The notes beneath the pieces were generated by a model that saw only the letters and a list, made by a program, of their open reading frames with translations, did not search any database and was not told the DNA's origin. This document shows, piece by piece, positions 1 to 10,029 of a stretch of DNA of 64,000 nt; within the stretch, counting starts at the first letter, position 1; every line of letters begins with the position of its first letter. A program made the position numbers and the translations under genes. This DNA comes from Hyperoodon ampullatus (Eukaryota > Chordata > Mammalia > Artiodactyla > Ziphiidae). Location of the stretch: NCBI GenBank assembly GCA_949752795.1, contig OX457062.1:90261777-90325776 (forward strand). Reading direction: 5' to 3'.

Positions 1-540
1 TTTTGTATAACTGCCGGGTGTAACTTCTGGGGCTTTCTGGCCCCGAATCTGCTTTGATCTGCCAGCATGGAGACTGCTAAGTGAGGTTCAAGCTGCGGCT
101 AGCTCCAGACCAATGCCCATCCCCCCCAGCCCTAGCCCGACCAGATGTCACACACCAGTCCAGGCTGTGGCCTCTTCTTCCCAGCGACATAAAGAGAAGA
201 GGCCGCATTTCTGACCCATCAGATTCTGTGTTCATCTGATGCATGAAAGCTAGTCCAGGTAGTACCACTGGGAATAAGCATGCTGGTTCCCCCAGCTCCA
301 GCTTAATTGCCTCTCCTGGAAAAGTGCAGGTGCATTTTGGAATCACAGCAGGGACTTCAGATTCTAGGATATAAGAAAGGCAGGAGTTTAGCCCCTTCAC
401 CCAAGTCTAAGGACTCCTGAGAGTTGTGGGGAAAGGCTCTGGAGCCAGGCAGGGCAAGAAAACACAGTGAAGAAAATGACTTTGCTGCTCAGAAGCCTCC
501 TCTCTCCCATTTCCTTTATTATTTAGAGTGCAGGATTCAG
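1..540. other. Non-coding DNA, no recognised element
   Basis: I see no repeat family, splice-supported exon or coding signature. Open frames here are short and have unremarkable composition. The content is mixed GC without simple repeats. Confidence 0.4.
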
Positions 541-715
541 GCAGCAGTCACTCCTCAGAGCCTAATGAGGAATTCATGTGATACATTCCACTTTACAGAT
601 GAAGAAACCGAGATCAGGAAGCTAAATGACCCACTGTAGTCATGAAGCCAGAGAGTAACAGGGTATAAAACTGCCGGGTCCCCAAACTCCAGCCTAAACA
701 CTACTCAGCATGCTG
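541..715 (-). repeat. MIR SINE fragment
   Basis: The segment carries the antisense MIR core signature: 'ctttacagatgaagaaac' followed by the degenerate 'ggaagctaaatgaccca' and a region matching the MIR head. It is highly diverged, as expected of an ancient mammal-wide element. Confidence 0.5.
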
Positions 716-2600
716 ACCTGCCCGCCTTGACTACCTCCTTCCTCCCTTTCCCACCAGGTATTAGATTTAATTAAATTAGCAGATCCCCATCACAACAAGC
801 CTGGCCACGAAGCCTGGACGGAACCCAGCCAGTGCAGCTCCTCCTTCTAAATTCTGCTTCTCAACATAATTCAATCTTCAATAAGTCACGGATCTCATGT
901 GAAGTGTTTTATACAAAGCATGTTGTGTTGGCTAGAATCAAGGCTAATGGTGGCTCACGATGATTTCACTTCCCATGTAACTTCCTCTGTGGCATCATTT
1001 TCACCCTCTCCATACTCTGATCTGCATTTTGTTTGATCCAGACACTTTGCTTCACATGCCAGCACCTCAGGCAATTGCATCACACATTTATATATATCTT
1101 ACAGCATCGCTGTCCTGGTGCCACAGGAAAAAGGAAAACTTATAACAGCATTTCTCACCTTCCGCGAGCTAATTTAGAAAATGTGCTCCAAATTAAATAA
1201 ATCGGGAACAAAAGTTTGAAATTGGAGATAGAATTTCGGGGGGGGGGAGCTAAATAAATAGCAGGGAAATCTTGCAACATGTTGGAGGCCTATAAATTTT
1301 ATAGGTTGCTTCTTTAATAAAAACAAATTCAGTTGCTAACAACACAGTATTATTAAGCTACTAACATTTAAAAATCTAATTTGGCCTGCTCTGCTGCTGT
1401 TTCTGTTGCACATTGCATTCACCCAGGGTAAGGAAGTCAGGTTGAGGGGTTTGGTGTGGTTTCTAAACCAGGCTAATAGAGAGCCCTTTAAAACTCAGCC
1501 TTTTTTGCTTTCTAGGCAAGCCTTGGTCCCTAATGAGTTACAGCCCCAGGTTGGAGATGGACATAGCAGAAAGAAATTTAACACACACTCTGGTGCACCC
1601 ATAAACCTCAAGGCCAAGGGAGAGGAGGTATGTTTCCAGTTAGGCTAGAACTCCGTGAATTCAGGATTCTCCACTCACAAGACAGTAATTCTCCTTATTT
1701 CATCACTAACTTACTTCAAATGTGTTTATACAATTTATTGCTACTGAACTTCCAGGCAACTGGTGTAGAGTTAATGAAACCCAGCTTGGAGAAGCTTTGA
1801 GCTTTGAACAACTAACCACAGTTTAAATGGTTATGACATGCGGTCAAAGCCACAGCCCAGCCCCACTGCAGTTTCTGTGTTAGGACCTAGTTAAAAACCT
1901 TGTCATCTCACCTTTTGTGCCAAATCAATTGAAAACGGAAAAAGCCTTCCATGTTTCTTCTCAAGGTTCCCAGCCTTTCTCCCTGACATTTTAACACATC
2001 TATCTCACAGAATGCAAGGCAAAGCCCCTCCCCCAGTCCTGAGTAAATATTTTAGTTGCAGTTTGAATGGGCAGCCAGTTGAAAGCCTAAAATCCAGTTT
2101 GAGTTTAATTGAACAGGGTCAGGCCTACATAAAGCACTGTGGAGAGGGGATGTCAGGGGGAGTCACCAAGCAACATTTAAAATCAGACTCAGTGAAAGTC
2201 CAAAAGGCAACACAGGAATGTACAGATGGCACTGGACTGGAAAAGAAGTGAACTCGTCTTTCCGAATGACTTGGACATTGATTTTTATTAATCCTCGTTG
2301 TCATACAGCCTCCACCCCCAAGCTCTGTCCATGTGGGAACTCCAGGACGCTCCCTCTTTTTAAACAGGCCCATTTTGGAAGAGTAAAGGGGAGGTACTGG
2401 ATTGCCAGTGCTGCACAATAAAAGCCCTTTTTGAAAGCAGCACTTTCATTAACTTAAAGCAATCTATAGACTTAAAAGCAGAGAGCAGTAAACTCCCAGA
2501 AAGGATCATAAAACAGCCAGTCTCAAGTTGGGTACACTTCAGTGCAATTTGCACAAGGCATTTTACTGTGAGCGGTGGCCGGGCCCATCTCCCTCCGGTA
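716..2600. other. Repeat-poor non-coding flank of CpG island
   Basis: No interspersed repeat is recognisable. The stretch at 1100-1400 is AT-rich and includes an inverted repeat with a 1-nt spacer (cctataaa/tttatagg, 1289-1305). The stretch at 2360-2560 is another AT-rich block without repeat signature. The absence of repeats next to a large CpG island is typical of regulatory DNA around developmental genes. That interpretation is inference, because conservation cannot be measured here. Confidence 0.4.
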
Positions 2601-4773
2601 ACCCCCTGCCCCTTATTCTGAGCAGCTTCTCTTTCTCTGGGCTTGCATGCCTTTAGCGCTCACAAAGGGGAGGCGGTGACCGGGGAGTCTCCGTGGGGTC
2701 ACGGCTCCCTCCCGCCCTCAGGCTCTCGGCGGGAGAGAGAGAGCGCACGAATTCCAAGCCTGCAAAACAACAGCCTCGGAGCTCCGCAGCTGGGCGGTCG
2801 CCGCGCCACGGGCCGCCGCGGCCACTCATGGGTCGCTAGCCTTCTGCGTCCCGGAAGCGCCGTCTGGCTGCCCCAGAGAAGGGTGCGAGGGCTGCGGAGG
2901 GCTGGGAGGGTGGGTTCGCGACTGCAAAGGAGAAACTGCAAATCTACCTCCCGTTCACCACCCCCCCTTCCCCGCCAACACACTCTGCTTCCCTAGCGGC
3001 CCGAGGGATAACCTCCCTCACGAGTAGGGACTTCTCTCCCACAGCCGAGCTAGGCCGGAGCCAAGCGGGGTGCAGCTCGAGTGGAAGATCACGAGCCCAA
3101 AGACTGGAGACCCTCGCTACCTTGCCCCCAAGTTCCTGAAGCCTCGGGAAGACCAGAATGGCAGGGCAGGCAGGAGGGCTAGGGACTAAGGCTTTGCGCA
3201 ATATAGCTTGTGTTTGGACACCATCATTTTCTCAGATTTGGGGAGGAGGAGATAGTCTAAATTTGCCTAAAATGCTAAGCTTTCGGTTTCCACTAGTTGG
3301 AAAATATTTCAACACGCTGGAGGAGTCCCGGGAGAAGTGTGATAAAGGCAAGGGACCCCGAATTCGCCCCTTTCCCAGGCAGAACGTCGCACCGGCGGCC
3401 CGGCTTGTGGGCTTCCGGGCCGGGCCTGGGAGAAGTGCAGACAGCGCCTGCGGGTCAACAGCTGGCGGCTCCGGTCAGGGCTCCAGAGCCCGCCCTGCCC
3501 TCTGCCGCAGCTCGGACTCCCAGGGCCCGGCCTGACGCCTCGCTGCTAGCGCCCCCCGCGCAGGCCGCGGCCCCTGCGGGCCACCGCACCCGCCCGGCCG
3601 CGCTGCGCCCGCAGACCCGAAGTGGCTTCCGGAGCCCGCCGAGACGCCAGGGTCGGGTCCTCGGATCCACCCCGAGCCCTGCGAGGCTACCCCGTCGCTT
3701 CGCCCAGAACATCGCTTCGATTTGTCCGCTTCCCGGAATCCTTCTCCTAGGGCCGGGTCCTGCGCGCCTTAAGTCCTTTCCCCCAGATCCGCTTTTGGGG
3801 AGAAGCAGCAGGAATTCGGGACTCGCCTGCCATGGCTCCTATCAACTACTTTCATCGCCTACCTAAACGCTTTTCAACCCACTTCGCGTGGGGAGTCGCG
3901 CGCGCGACCCTCCCCAAATTCCAATATCTTCAACCCCCCCACCCCACCAAAGCCGTGAACCCCGGATTAAATCCTAAAAACGCCACCAGTTCCTCCGATT
4001 CCAGCCTCAGATGTAACCCCGGGCCCCTAACTCCAGACGCCACCCCGCCCCGCCCCTGCTCTGGCCGGGGTATAGATTCGATCCCTAAGCTACTTCGATC
4101 CCGCTTCTGAAAACAGCTCGGTTCCTAAAATCCCAAACTCTAGCCTGGCCCTGAAGCCCAGCCCTAATGCACAACAACCACCCACACCCCGCCCCACTCC
4201 CAGTCCTAGCCCGGCTCTCCCCACCGCGCCGGAACCTCGGGCTATCCCGCTGAGAGCCCCCGGAAAAGGCGGCACGCTTTGCTCGTTTCTTCCTCAGGCT
4301 CTGGAGTCGGGAGAGCCCCGCACGCCTAACCCGAAAGAAACGCAAACTTTGCGCGGCAGACTCGGGACCCTGCCCCATCCCCCTCGGCTCTCTGCTTTGG
4401 GGCGCTTTCCTTCCCCCCTTCTTACGAACTCATGCCCCCGTTCTAGGGCCAGAAGGGCTCCCTATTCCCGAACCTCGCCGAGGGCCCCTGCGCCTCCTCA
4501 CACCTCGCCAAAGACTCCCAACAATCCGCGGAAAGCCAGTAACCCTACAAATTATGGCTCCTCCCGCGGGTAGGGTCCCTGAGCTCGGCCTCTGCGATCC
4601 CAGCTTGCCTGGCCCACAGCTTGTGCTCCGCTCTCCCCACGGATCTGCCTGCGAACCCCCACCCTGGCTCCCCAGGCCTGGCGGGACGCGGCCGCGGCTC
4701 CCAGACTCCAGGCACCCGGCCGAGTCTGGGGCTGCTCCCGCTTCCAGCCGCTCGAAGGCAGCCCCAAGCTGCT

Positions 4774-4807
4774 GGCGCAGAGTAAGCGCCGGCGCAGAGT
4801 AAGCGCC
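4774..4807. repeat. 17-bp perfect tandem duplication
   Basis: The unit ggcgcagagtaagcgcc occurs twice back to back without mismatch. Each unit starts with ggcgc and ends with its reverse complement gcgcc, so it is an inverted-arm motif with a 7-nt centre. Confidence 0.9.
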
Positions 4808-5077
4808 GGCCCAAAGGGCGCCCGAAGCCGGGAGAAAGAAAGCGAACCTGGAGCCGGCCCGCCGCTCTCAGCCTCGCCCGCGGAGCGCCCAGCCCCGAGC
4901 TGCCCTCACCGGGGCTCCGGCCCGCGCGCATGCCCCTACTCGGGTCCCCGGCGCTCCCAGCTCGCAGCTCCCCGCCCGCCCGCTACGGTGTCTTGGGCCC
5001 GCGGCGGTCCGAGTCGGCAGCCCCGCTCCTCGCACCCGCGGACAATGCGCGCCCGGCCACCGGCCCGAGCGGGTAGA

Positions 5078-5100
5078 GGCGGCGGCGGCGGCGGCGGCGG
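5078..5100. repeat. GGC trinucleotide tract
   Basis: About eight uninterrupted GGC units lie inside the CpG island. GGC/CCG tracts in 5' UTR or promoter DNA can vary in length. Confidence 0.9.
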
Positions 5101-5260
5101 GGCTGCGCGCTGGCCGGGCCCGGGCGCGGGCGGGCCGCGCGGCTCCGGCCGCCTCCGTCCCCGGCCTCGCCGCCACTCGCGCTGCTTCGCTCCGCGCTCT
5201 CCCGGCGCTTCCCCAGCTTCTCTGCACGCTCCCGCTGTCCCTCGCTGCTCTCTGCCTCCC

Positions 5261-5308
5261 TCCTCCCTGCTGCCTCCCTCTCTCTCCTCCCTGCTGCCTC
5301 CCTCTCTC
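5261..5308. repeat. 24-bp tandem repeat in a polypyrimidine tract
   Basis: Two identical 24-bp units of C, T and sparse G sit inside a longer polypyrimidine run (about 5240-5325). The minus strand is correspondingly GA-rich, as is common in 5' UTRs. Confidence 0.85.
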
Positions 5309-5394
5309 CCTCTCTCCTCCTTGCCCTGTCGCAATGAATAATACTCTGGCTTGGGGACTGGAATAAAACACACGCGCTCTGAGGCAGCCGCCCG

Positions 5395-5449
5395 CAGCAG
5401 CAGCAGCAGCAGCAGCAGCCGCCGCCGCCGCCGCCGCGCCGCCGCCGCC
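5395..5449. repeat. Composite CAG/CCG triplet repeat
   Basis: Eight CAG units (5395-5418) run directly into six CCG units (5419-5436) and, after a 2-nt interruption, about four more. On the presumed transcript strand (minus) this reads CGG followed by CTG. It lies between the two minus-strand donors. The plus-strand frame through it encodes Ser and Arg runs (minus frames include Leu and Cys runs), but none resembles a known protein. Confidence 0.9.
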
Positions 5450-5489
5450 TGCAAAAGCGTCTCTGACATGGAAATGAATGACAGCTTAC

Positions 5490-5600
5490 CTGATGCCAAT
5501 CTTCATCAGACTGACACCGGCGTGACAACACAGCCTATACTTCCCAGCACTGCTCGGGACGTCAGCGGCACAGGGACCCGCCCCCCGGAGCCCCCCCCCC
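5490..5600 (-). other. Putative antisense first exon with strong donor
   Basis: On the minus strand the sequence ends GGCATCAG|GTAAGC, a near-consensus splice donor at 5489/5490. The upstream boundary (transcription start) is not defined and the end given is a guess. The ~100 nt before the donor are unusually balanced in composition for this island, which could mean functional constraint. The plus strand of the same DNA contains an ATG in good context at 5468 with an open frame to 5725, but the plus-strand frame soon turns into proline/serine-rich low-complexity sequence. Confidence 0.35.
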
Positions 5601-6430
5601 TTCACACACCTCCCCTCTCCTCACCCCTCCTTTCTCCCCCCCCCCACCCCCTCCACTCCCGGCCCCGGCCGCTTCCAAGTCGGAGCAGCCGCTGGAGTGT
5701 CTCCCTCTGCTGGAGGCTTTTCTAAGACGCCGGGCGCGGGCCTGCTCCAGCGGCCTGGAAGGCAGCAGAGCGCTGGAGAGACAGCGTCAGACTGCGAGGG
5801 TGCCTCGGACACAGGAACGCGGCGGACCCCCAAGGAGCTCGGGAACCCTGCCCCCGCCCTCCAGGCCAAGTCCTCCTCGGCAAACACCCGAGGCCGAGTT
5901 TCAAGACATCCTGGGCTCAGGGGCTGGAGATGAGGTGAAATTTTCTGTGGACCCCAAGAGAACTCCCCAGAAATTATGAAACTTAAAACTGGCAAGAAAT
6001 CCTTCTCTCCACCACCACTCCTCCCCCACCCCTACCCCATTCCTGCCTGGCTGGCCTCATTTTTATGATTGCATTTGAATAATTCTCATTACCCTGGCCC
6101 CAGAAAAGTTGCTCAGGTGACACTGGTTAGTTATTCCTAGTCTCAAGAGCTTTCTGCTCTGGGCTTCCTGGGGCGTTTGGTTCACCGAGGGGTGACTGCG
6201 ACGGTGCGGCAGAGGGACAGATAAAAAGGTGCGGCGGCTTTGTCAGTAAATCACCTCTTTGCAAATGCCGGGCAGGCCTGTTTTAAGCCACTGCTATTTT
6301 TATTCTAAAAAGTCGCAGAGGTCTGGGGGTCGGGTAGTGTAATGTAAAGAGGGAGGCCGGCTGGGCGGTTTCAGCCTGGCCCTGCCGGGGTGATTTCCGG
6401 GGCGGGGGGGCGGGGAGATTCACCTAAGTG

Positions 6431-7714
6431 CCTTCTAGGAGGAAGACCAACGCAAGCATGTGTGGTCAGACATGTGCCTTCTTTCATTCCACAAAGATTA
6501 CGGTCCTACTAAGTGAGTGCCAGGTGGAGACACCCAGCCACCTACAGATGCAGGCTTGCTTGCTTCCACAACTTAGCACATGGCCCTCTGCATAAATGGA
6601 CAAGAGAACCCCTTCTTCCCCCATGAAATTTGCTTCTTGCTCCCTGTAGGGGAGCCATTTCAGCCACAGTCAGGCATCGATTGATCCGCTGACCCCAGAC
6701 CAGGCAGGGGGCCTAGACAAAGACACTGATGTAAGCAAGGAAAGCAGAAAGTGAAATCCAAGCAGGCCAGGTTTTGGGTAAAGAATCTGACCCAAGAAGT
6801 TGAAGGCTGCCCCTTCGCTCTTTCCAGGCCTCTGGGTCATTCCTTGTCTGCCTTCTCACGGGCAAGGATGAGAACTATTAGCTGTGGCTCAGAGGAGACA
6901 GCTGAGACCTTTTTTGAATCACATGCCAGATACAGCAAATACTGTTTGTCCAGATCCTCCCAGTCCCCCCCAGATTCAACTTCCAAAGTTGCCTGTGGAA
7001 GAAACTTCACTGGAGCCCCCATCGTAGACGGAGTACTCTCACCTTCACACAGAACCTCCGAAGACTTCACTATGTGTATTCATGTCACCCCAGCCTCTGA
7101 TCTGTGGTCAGAAACTCTGGCTGCTGACAGCATAATCGCTATTATATATTATATGTTGTATAATAATATAATAATAATGAATGCACTTGCCCTTTTTATG
7201 TAGTACAGAAGCAGCCAGATTCTCCAACCCAGAGGCTGGAGGTCAGGCTGCCATAAACTCTCAGAGGGAAACCCTCTTCAGATACAGGAGGGGGAGGGGA
7301 GATCCATTTGCCCTGGCCCAGGACGCCTGGAGAGAGGGTTTTCTCTCTTTCCCAGGACTCCTAGTGAGTTGCTGTAGCTTGCAGAGTCAGAGGGGAGAAT
7401 CAGGCTGAATGTAAATACTTAACCCCATCAGAGAGGTGTCAGTGAGCCGTAAATAGTACTGCAGGCAACAGCCATGCATCACTGATTCACATTTGTCACA
7501 CCCCACATTTTCTGAAATCTAGTTCGGTGCCCATCTCTTTCTTGGTACAGGAGATCCATTGCCATGAGCTATTAATTTCTGGAGTCTTCTTATATACTGT
7601 GATTTCTACTAATACCCTATTGAGGCTTAAAAATGCACATTGTAATTTTAAATAAATATATCTTGCTTTGACTATTTTTGTAATTTTCAAAAGCTTAAAA
7701 AAATGATTACCTCA
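6431..7714. other. Non-coding DNA, no recognised element
   Basis: No convincing repeat family or exon is seen. A short AT-only segment (about 7138-7180) of ATA/AAT steps is the only compositional oddity. The open frame at 6751-7203 has no recognisable domain and ends in AT-rich sequence, so I treat it as chance. Confidence 0.4.
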
Positions 7715-8014
7715 GGCTTCCCTGGTGGCACAGTGGTTAAGAATCCGCCTGCCAATGCAGGGGATGCGAGTTCGAGCCCTGGTCTGGGAAGATCTCACAT
7801 GCCGCGGAGCAACTAAGCCCGTGTGCCACAACAACTGAGCCTGCGCTCTAGATCCCGCAAGCCACAACTACTGAGCCCGCGTGCCACAACTACTGAATCC
7901 CACGCCTAGAGCCCGTGCTCCACAACAAGAGAAGCCACGACAATGGGAAGCCTGTGCACTGCAACGAAGACCCAATGCAGCCAAAAATAAATAAATAAAT
8001 AAAATAAATTTTTT
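7715..8014 (+). repeat. CHR-type SINE, long form
   Basis: It starts ggcttccctggtggcacag, carries the tRNA-like B-box region (gagttcgagccc) and the long-form middle with repeated 'cacaactactgagcc', and ends in 'gcagccaaaaataaataaat'. It is flanked by a target-site duplication of about 12 bp (aaaaaatgatta). Confidence 0.95.
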
Positions 8015-8689
8015 AAAAAATGATTATCTAAATGTAACCGTTCTTCTTATAATCATTCAAAGCAAATATTTCTCCTGCACCCCCTGGAAGCTCAGCTGTG
8101 TGCTAGAGCTAAGGATAAAGGGCAGAAGCAAAGAAGTTCAAGTACCAGTTCCTGTCCTCTAGGAGCTTCCATTCTTGTTGAAGAAGGCAAAGCACCAATA
8201 CATAAAACATTAAATAATAATAATACAAGAATCCAACAGAAGACATGGCTAGTAAATAATTTGAAAAAGTGAATCGACAATATGTCAAATTCCATGAGTT
8301 CCATATCTAAATGTTGGCTTTGTCGGTGAGTAGAGAAGGGATAGAGTGGAAATTAAGTCTGTAGAATTCACTTCAGATATTCTCCCATCTCTCCCCCATC
8401 ATCCTCTGAGAATGAAGAAGAGGATGGAGAGGGGCACACATGTCATGTAAGTCACCAACCCGTCAACATTAGAACCAAACAGGAGTTCCTACCAATCTTA
8501 GCCATCTCTCTTATATGTTGGCTTTCGTAAGGCGTGGTACTGGGCCATGTTCTCACTCTATCTGCACTTGATTTGTCTTTAGTATAAGCAGTTAACAGCA
8601 ACCCAGGTTGTCCCCTCTGAGCCCTAGACATATATAATCAATGGCCTAACTGAATCCTGTCTGTATCACCCTATGAATACAAATTTAAG
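8015..8689. repeat. Ancient interspersed repeat remnant plus unassigned DNA
   Basis: The part at 8090-8230 resembles the common mammalian repeat with 'gtcctctaggagcttccattc' style sequence. I do not assign a family. The remainder shows nothing recognisable. Confidence 0.35.
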
Positions 8690-9083
8690 ACTTGTCTGTA
8701 TTAGTCTGCTTGGCCTGCCATAACAAAATACCACAAACTAGGTGGCCTAAACAACAGACATTAATTTTCTCACAGTTCTGGAGGCTGGAAGTCCAAGATC
8801 AAGGTGCCAAGTGGGATTAGTTCCTGGTGAGACCTCTTTTCCTGGCTTGCAGATGGCACCTTCTTGCTGTGTCCTTACATGGCCTTTTCCTTTGTGTGCA
8901 CCAGAGAGAGACAATGATCTCTGGTGTCTCTTCCTCTTCATATAAGGGCACCAATCCTATTGGATTAGGGGTCCACCCTTATGACCTCATTTAACTTTAA
9001 TTACCTTAAAGCTTATCTTCAAATATGGTCACAGTGCAACTTCAACACGTGGGTCTAGGAGAGACACAATTCAGTCCATAACA
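8690..9083 (-). repeat. Solitary MaLR-type LTR (ERVL-MaLR)
   Basis: The segment begins gtctgtattagtctgc, contains 'tctcacagttctggaggctg' and ends with 'attcagtccataaca', which are the antisense hallmarks of MST/MLT1-type MaLR LTRs. No internal retroviral coding sequence accompanies it, so it is a solo LTR relic of an old endogenous element. Confidence 0.8.
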
Positions 9084-9117
9084 CTGTCCACATGCTTGTT
9101 TCCTTTATTCTCAACTT

Positions 9118-9341
9118 TTTATTATTATTATTTTTATTTTTATTTTTTTTGCGGTACGCAGGCCTCTCGCTGTTGTGGCCTCTCCCGTTGCGGAGCACAG
9201 GCTCCGGACGCGCAGGCTCAGCAGCCATGGCTCACGGGCCTAGCCGCTCCGTGGCATGTGGGATCTTCCCAGACCGGGGCATGAACCCGTGTCCCCTGCA
9301 TCAGCAGGCGGACTCTCAACCACTGCGCCACCAGGGAAGCC
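9118..9341 (-). repeat. CHR-type SINE, short form
   Basis: In antisense it runs from a T-rich tail through 'gcggtacgcaggcctctc' to 'ccaccagggaagcc'. It is flanked by the 8-bp duplication ctcaactt. Confidence 0.95.
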
Positions 9342-9344
9342 CTC

Positions 9345-9480
9345 AACTTAATTATTTTTGATGAATCTTGATAGATTGTGAGTTCTTTGAGGATGGGGAC
9401 AGTATCTTATTTCATCTTAGAATCCTTAGAACCTGGTACAGTGCTCAGTCCAGAAAACATATTAAAGAAATACTTGTTGA
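9345..9480 (+). repeat. L2 3' terminal fragment
   Basis: The pattern 'gattgtgagttctttgaggatggggacagt ... aaatacttgttgaattgaatgg' (abridged here) matches the 3' end of L2, which normally ends in a TGAA-type tail. Confidence 0.6.
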
Positions 9481-9489
9481 ATTGAATGG

Positions 9490-9870
9490 AATGGAATTTA
9501 TCTCTCTATCATCACCCCAGTCCAGTTGAGGGACTTATCACCCATCACCTGGAGTATTTTGATGATTTTCTAACTGGTCTAATGCCTCCAATATGCCCAA
9601 TACTTCCTATACACTATCACCAGAATGTTCTTCCTAAAACAAAGATTGTCTCACACCTTAGCTCCCCCTCAAAATCCTCAGTCACTTTCCATTGCTTATA
9701 AGATTCAGCCTAAAATGTTTAGTGGGCCTTATAGTAAAAAGGATGGCCTTCAATGCCGCATTCCTCAGCATAGCATTCACACTCCTCCTCCTCCTCCTCC
9801 TCCTCCTCCTCGTCTGGCCCTGTCCACCTTTCGGGCTCATCTCCTATATTCCTACCTACACCTCACAACT
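9490..9870 (+). repeat. L2 fragment with internal CTC tract
   Basis: Diverged L2-like sequence ('cactttccattgcttataag', 'ttcagcctaaaatg') is interrupted at 9781-9812 by about nine CTC units. The tract translates as Pro or Leu runs in short open frames that are not genes. Confidence 0.5.
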
Positions 9871-10029
9871 CCACCTTCAGTGGTTCCAAGTGCTGCCCAT
9901 GGACTTCCTGCATGACAATCCCCTGGGTAACCTCTCCATAGTTCAGGGTTCCTGGTTCCATCCTCGGAAAAAACTGGTCTAGAGAAGGGCCTGGAAATCT
10001 GTATTGTTAAAACTGCTGCATGAAGAGAA

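Larger units (their letters stand above)
4910..5358 (-). other. Putative 5' non-coding exon, antisense
   Basis: On the minus strand a good donor (GTGAGG, exon ending at 4910) terminates a GC-rich, purine-rich segment of the kind found in long 5' UTR exons. A polypyrimidine-AG acceptor-like site (TTTTATTCCAG) ends at 5358 and would join it to the donor at 5489/5490, removing a 131-nt intron. That intron would be very short, so the two segments may instead belong to alternative first exons. A minus-strand ATG lies at 4929-4931, 21 nt before the donor, and would start MRAGRSPG if coding. No homology is recognised. Confidence 0.3.
2600..6430. promoter_or_regulatory. Large CpG island, promoter of an unidentified gene
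   Basis: CpG dinucleotides are very frequent and GC content is high across about 3.8 kb, falling off sharply on both sides. The densest part is 4550-5460. Promoter-type motifs include an NRF1-like gcgcgcatgc near 4924 and a CRE-like tgacgt (read on the minus strand) near 5560. Two strong splice donors on the minus strand (at 5489/5490 and 4909/4910) suggest the main transcript runs leftwards, so the first coding exon may lie outside the window. The size resembles CpG islands of developmental regulators, but I do not recognise the gene. The many long open frames in both strands follow from low stop-codon density in GC-rich DNA and are not evidence of protein. Confidence 0.75.

Noticed and set aside
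3297..3866. 189-codon plus-strand open frame in the CpG island
   Set aside because: Ala/Pro/Arg-rich translation with no domain; long frames in all six readings of this GC-rich stretch show it is a composition effect.
5490..5520. Box C-like TGATGA on the minus strand, possible C/D snoRNA
   Set aside because: No convincing box D with terminal stem at the right distance.
4936..5531. Overlapping 182-187 codon minus-strand frames across the triplet tract
   Set aside because: Both frames are dominated by translated simple repeats and have no conserved motif; the strand also carries splice donors inside them, suggesting non-coding 5' exons.
5351..5725. Plus-strand frame with Ser/Arg runs and MEMNDSLPDANLHQTDTG segment
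   Set aside because: The segment has balanced composition and a good ATG context, but the rest is Pro-rich low complexity, no plus-strand donor supports it, and I do not recognise the peptide.
7715..7790. tRNA-like A and B boxes, considered as a tRNA gene
   Set aside because: The boxes belong to the tRNA-derived head of CHR SINEs and no complete cloverleaf forms; the same applies to all 23 copies.
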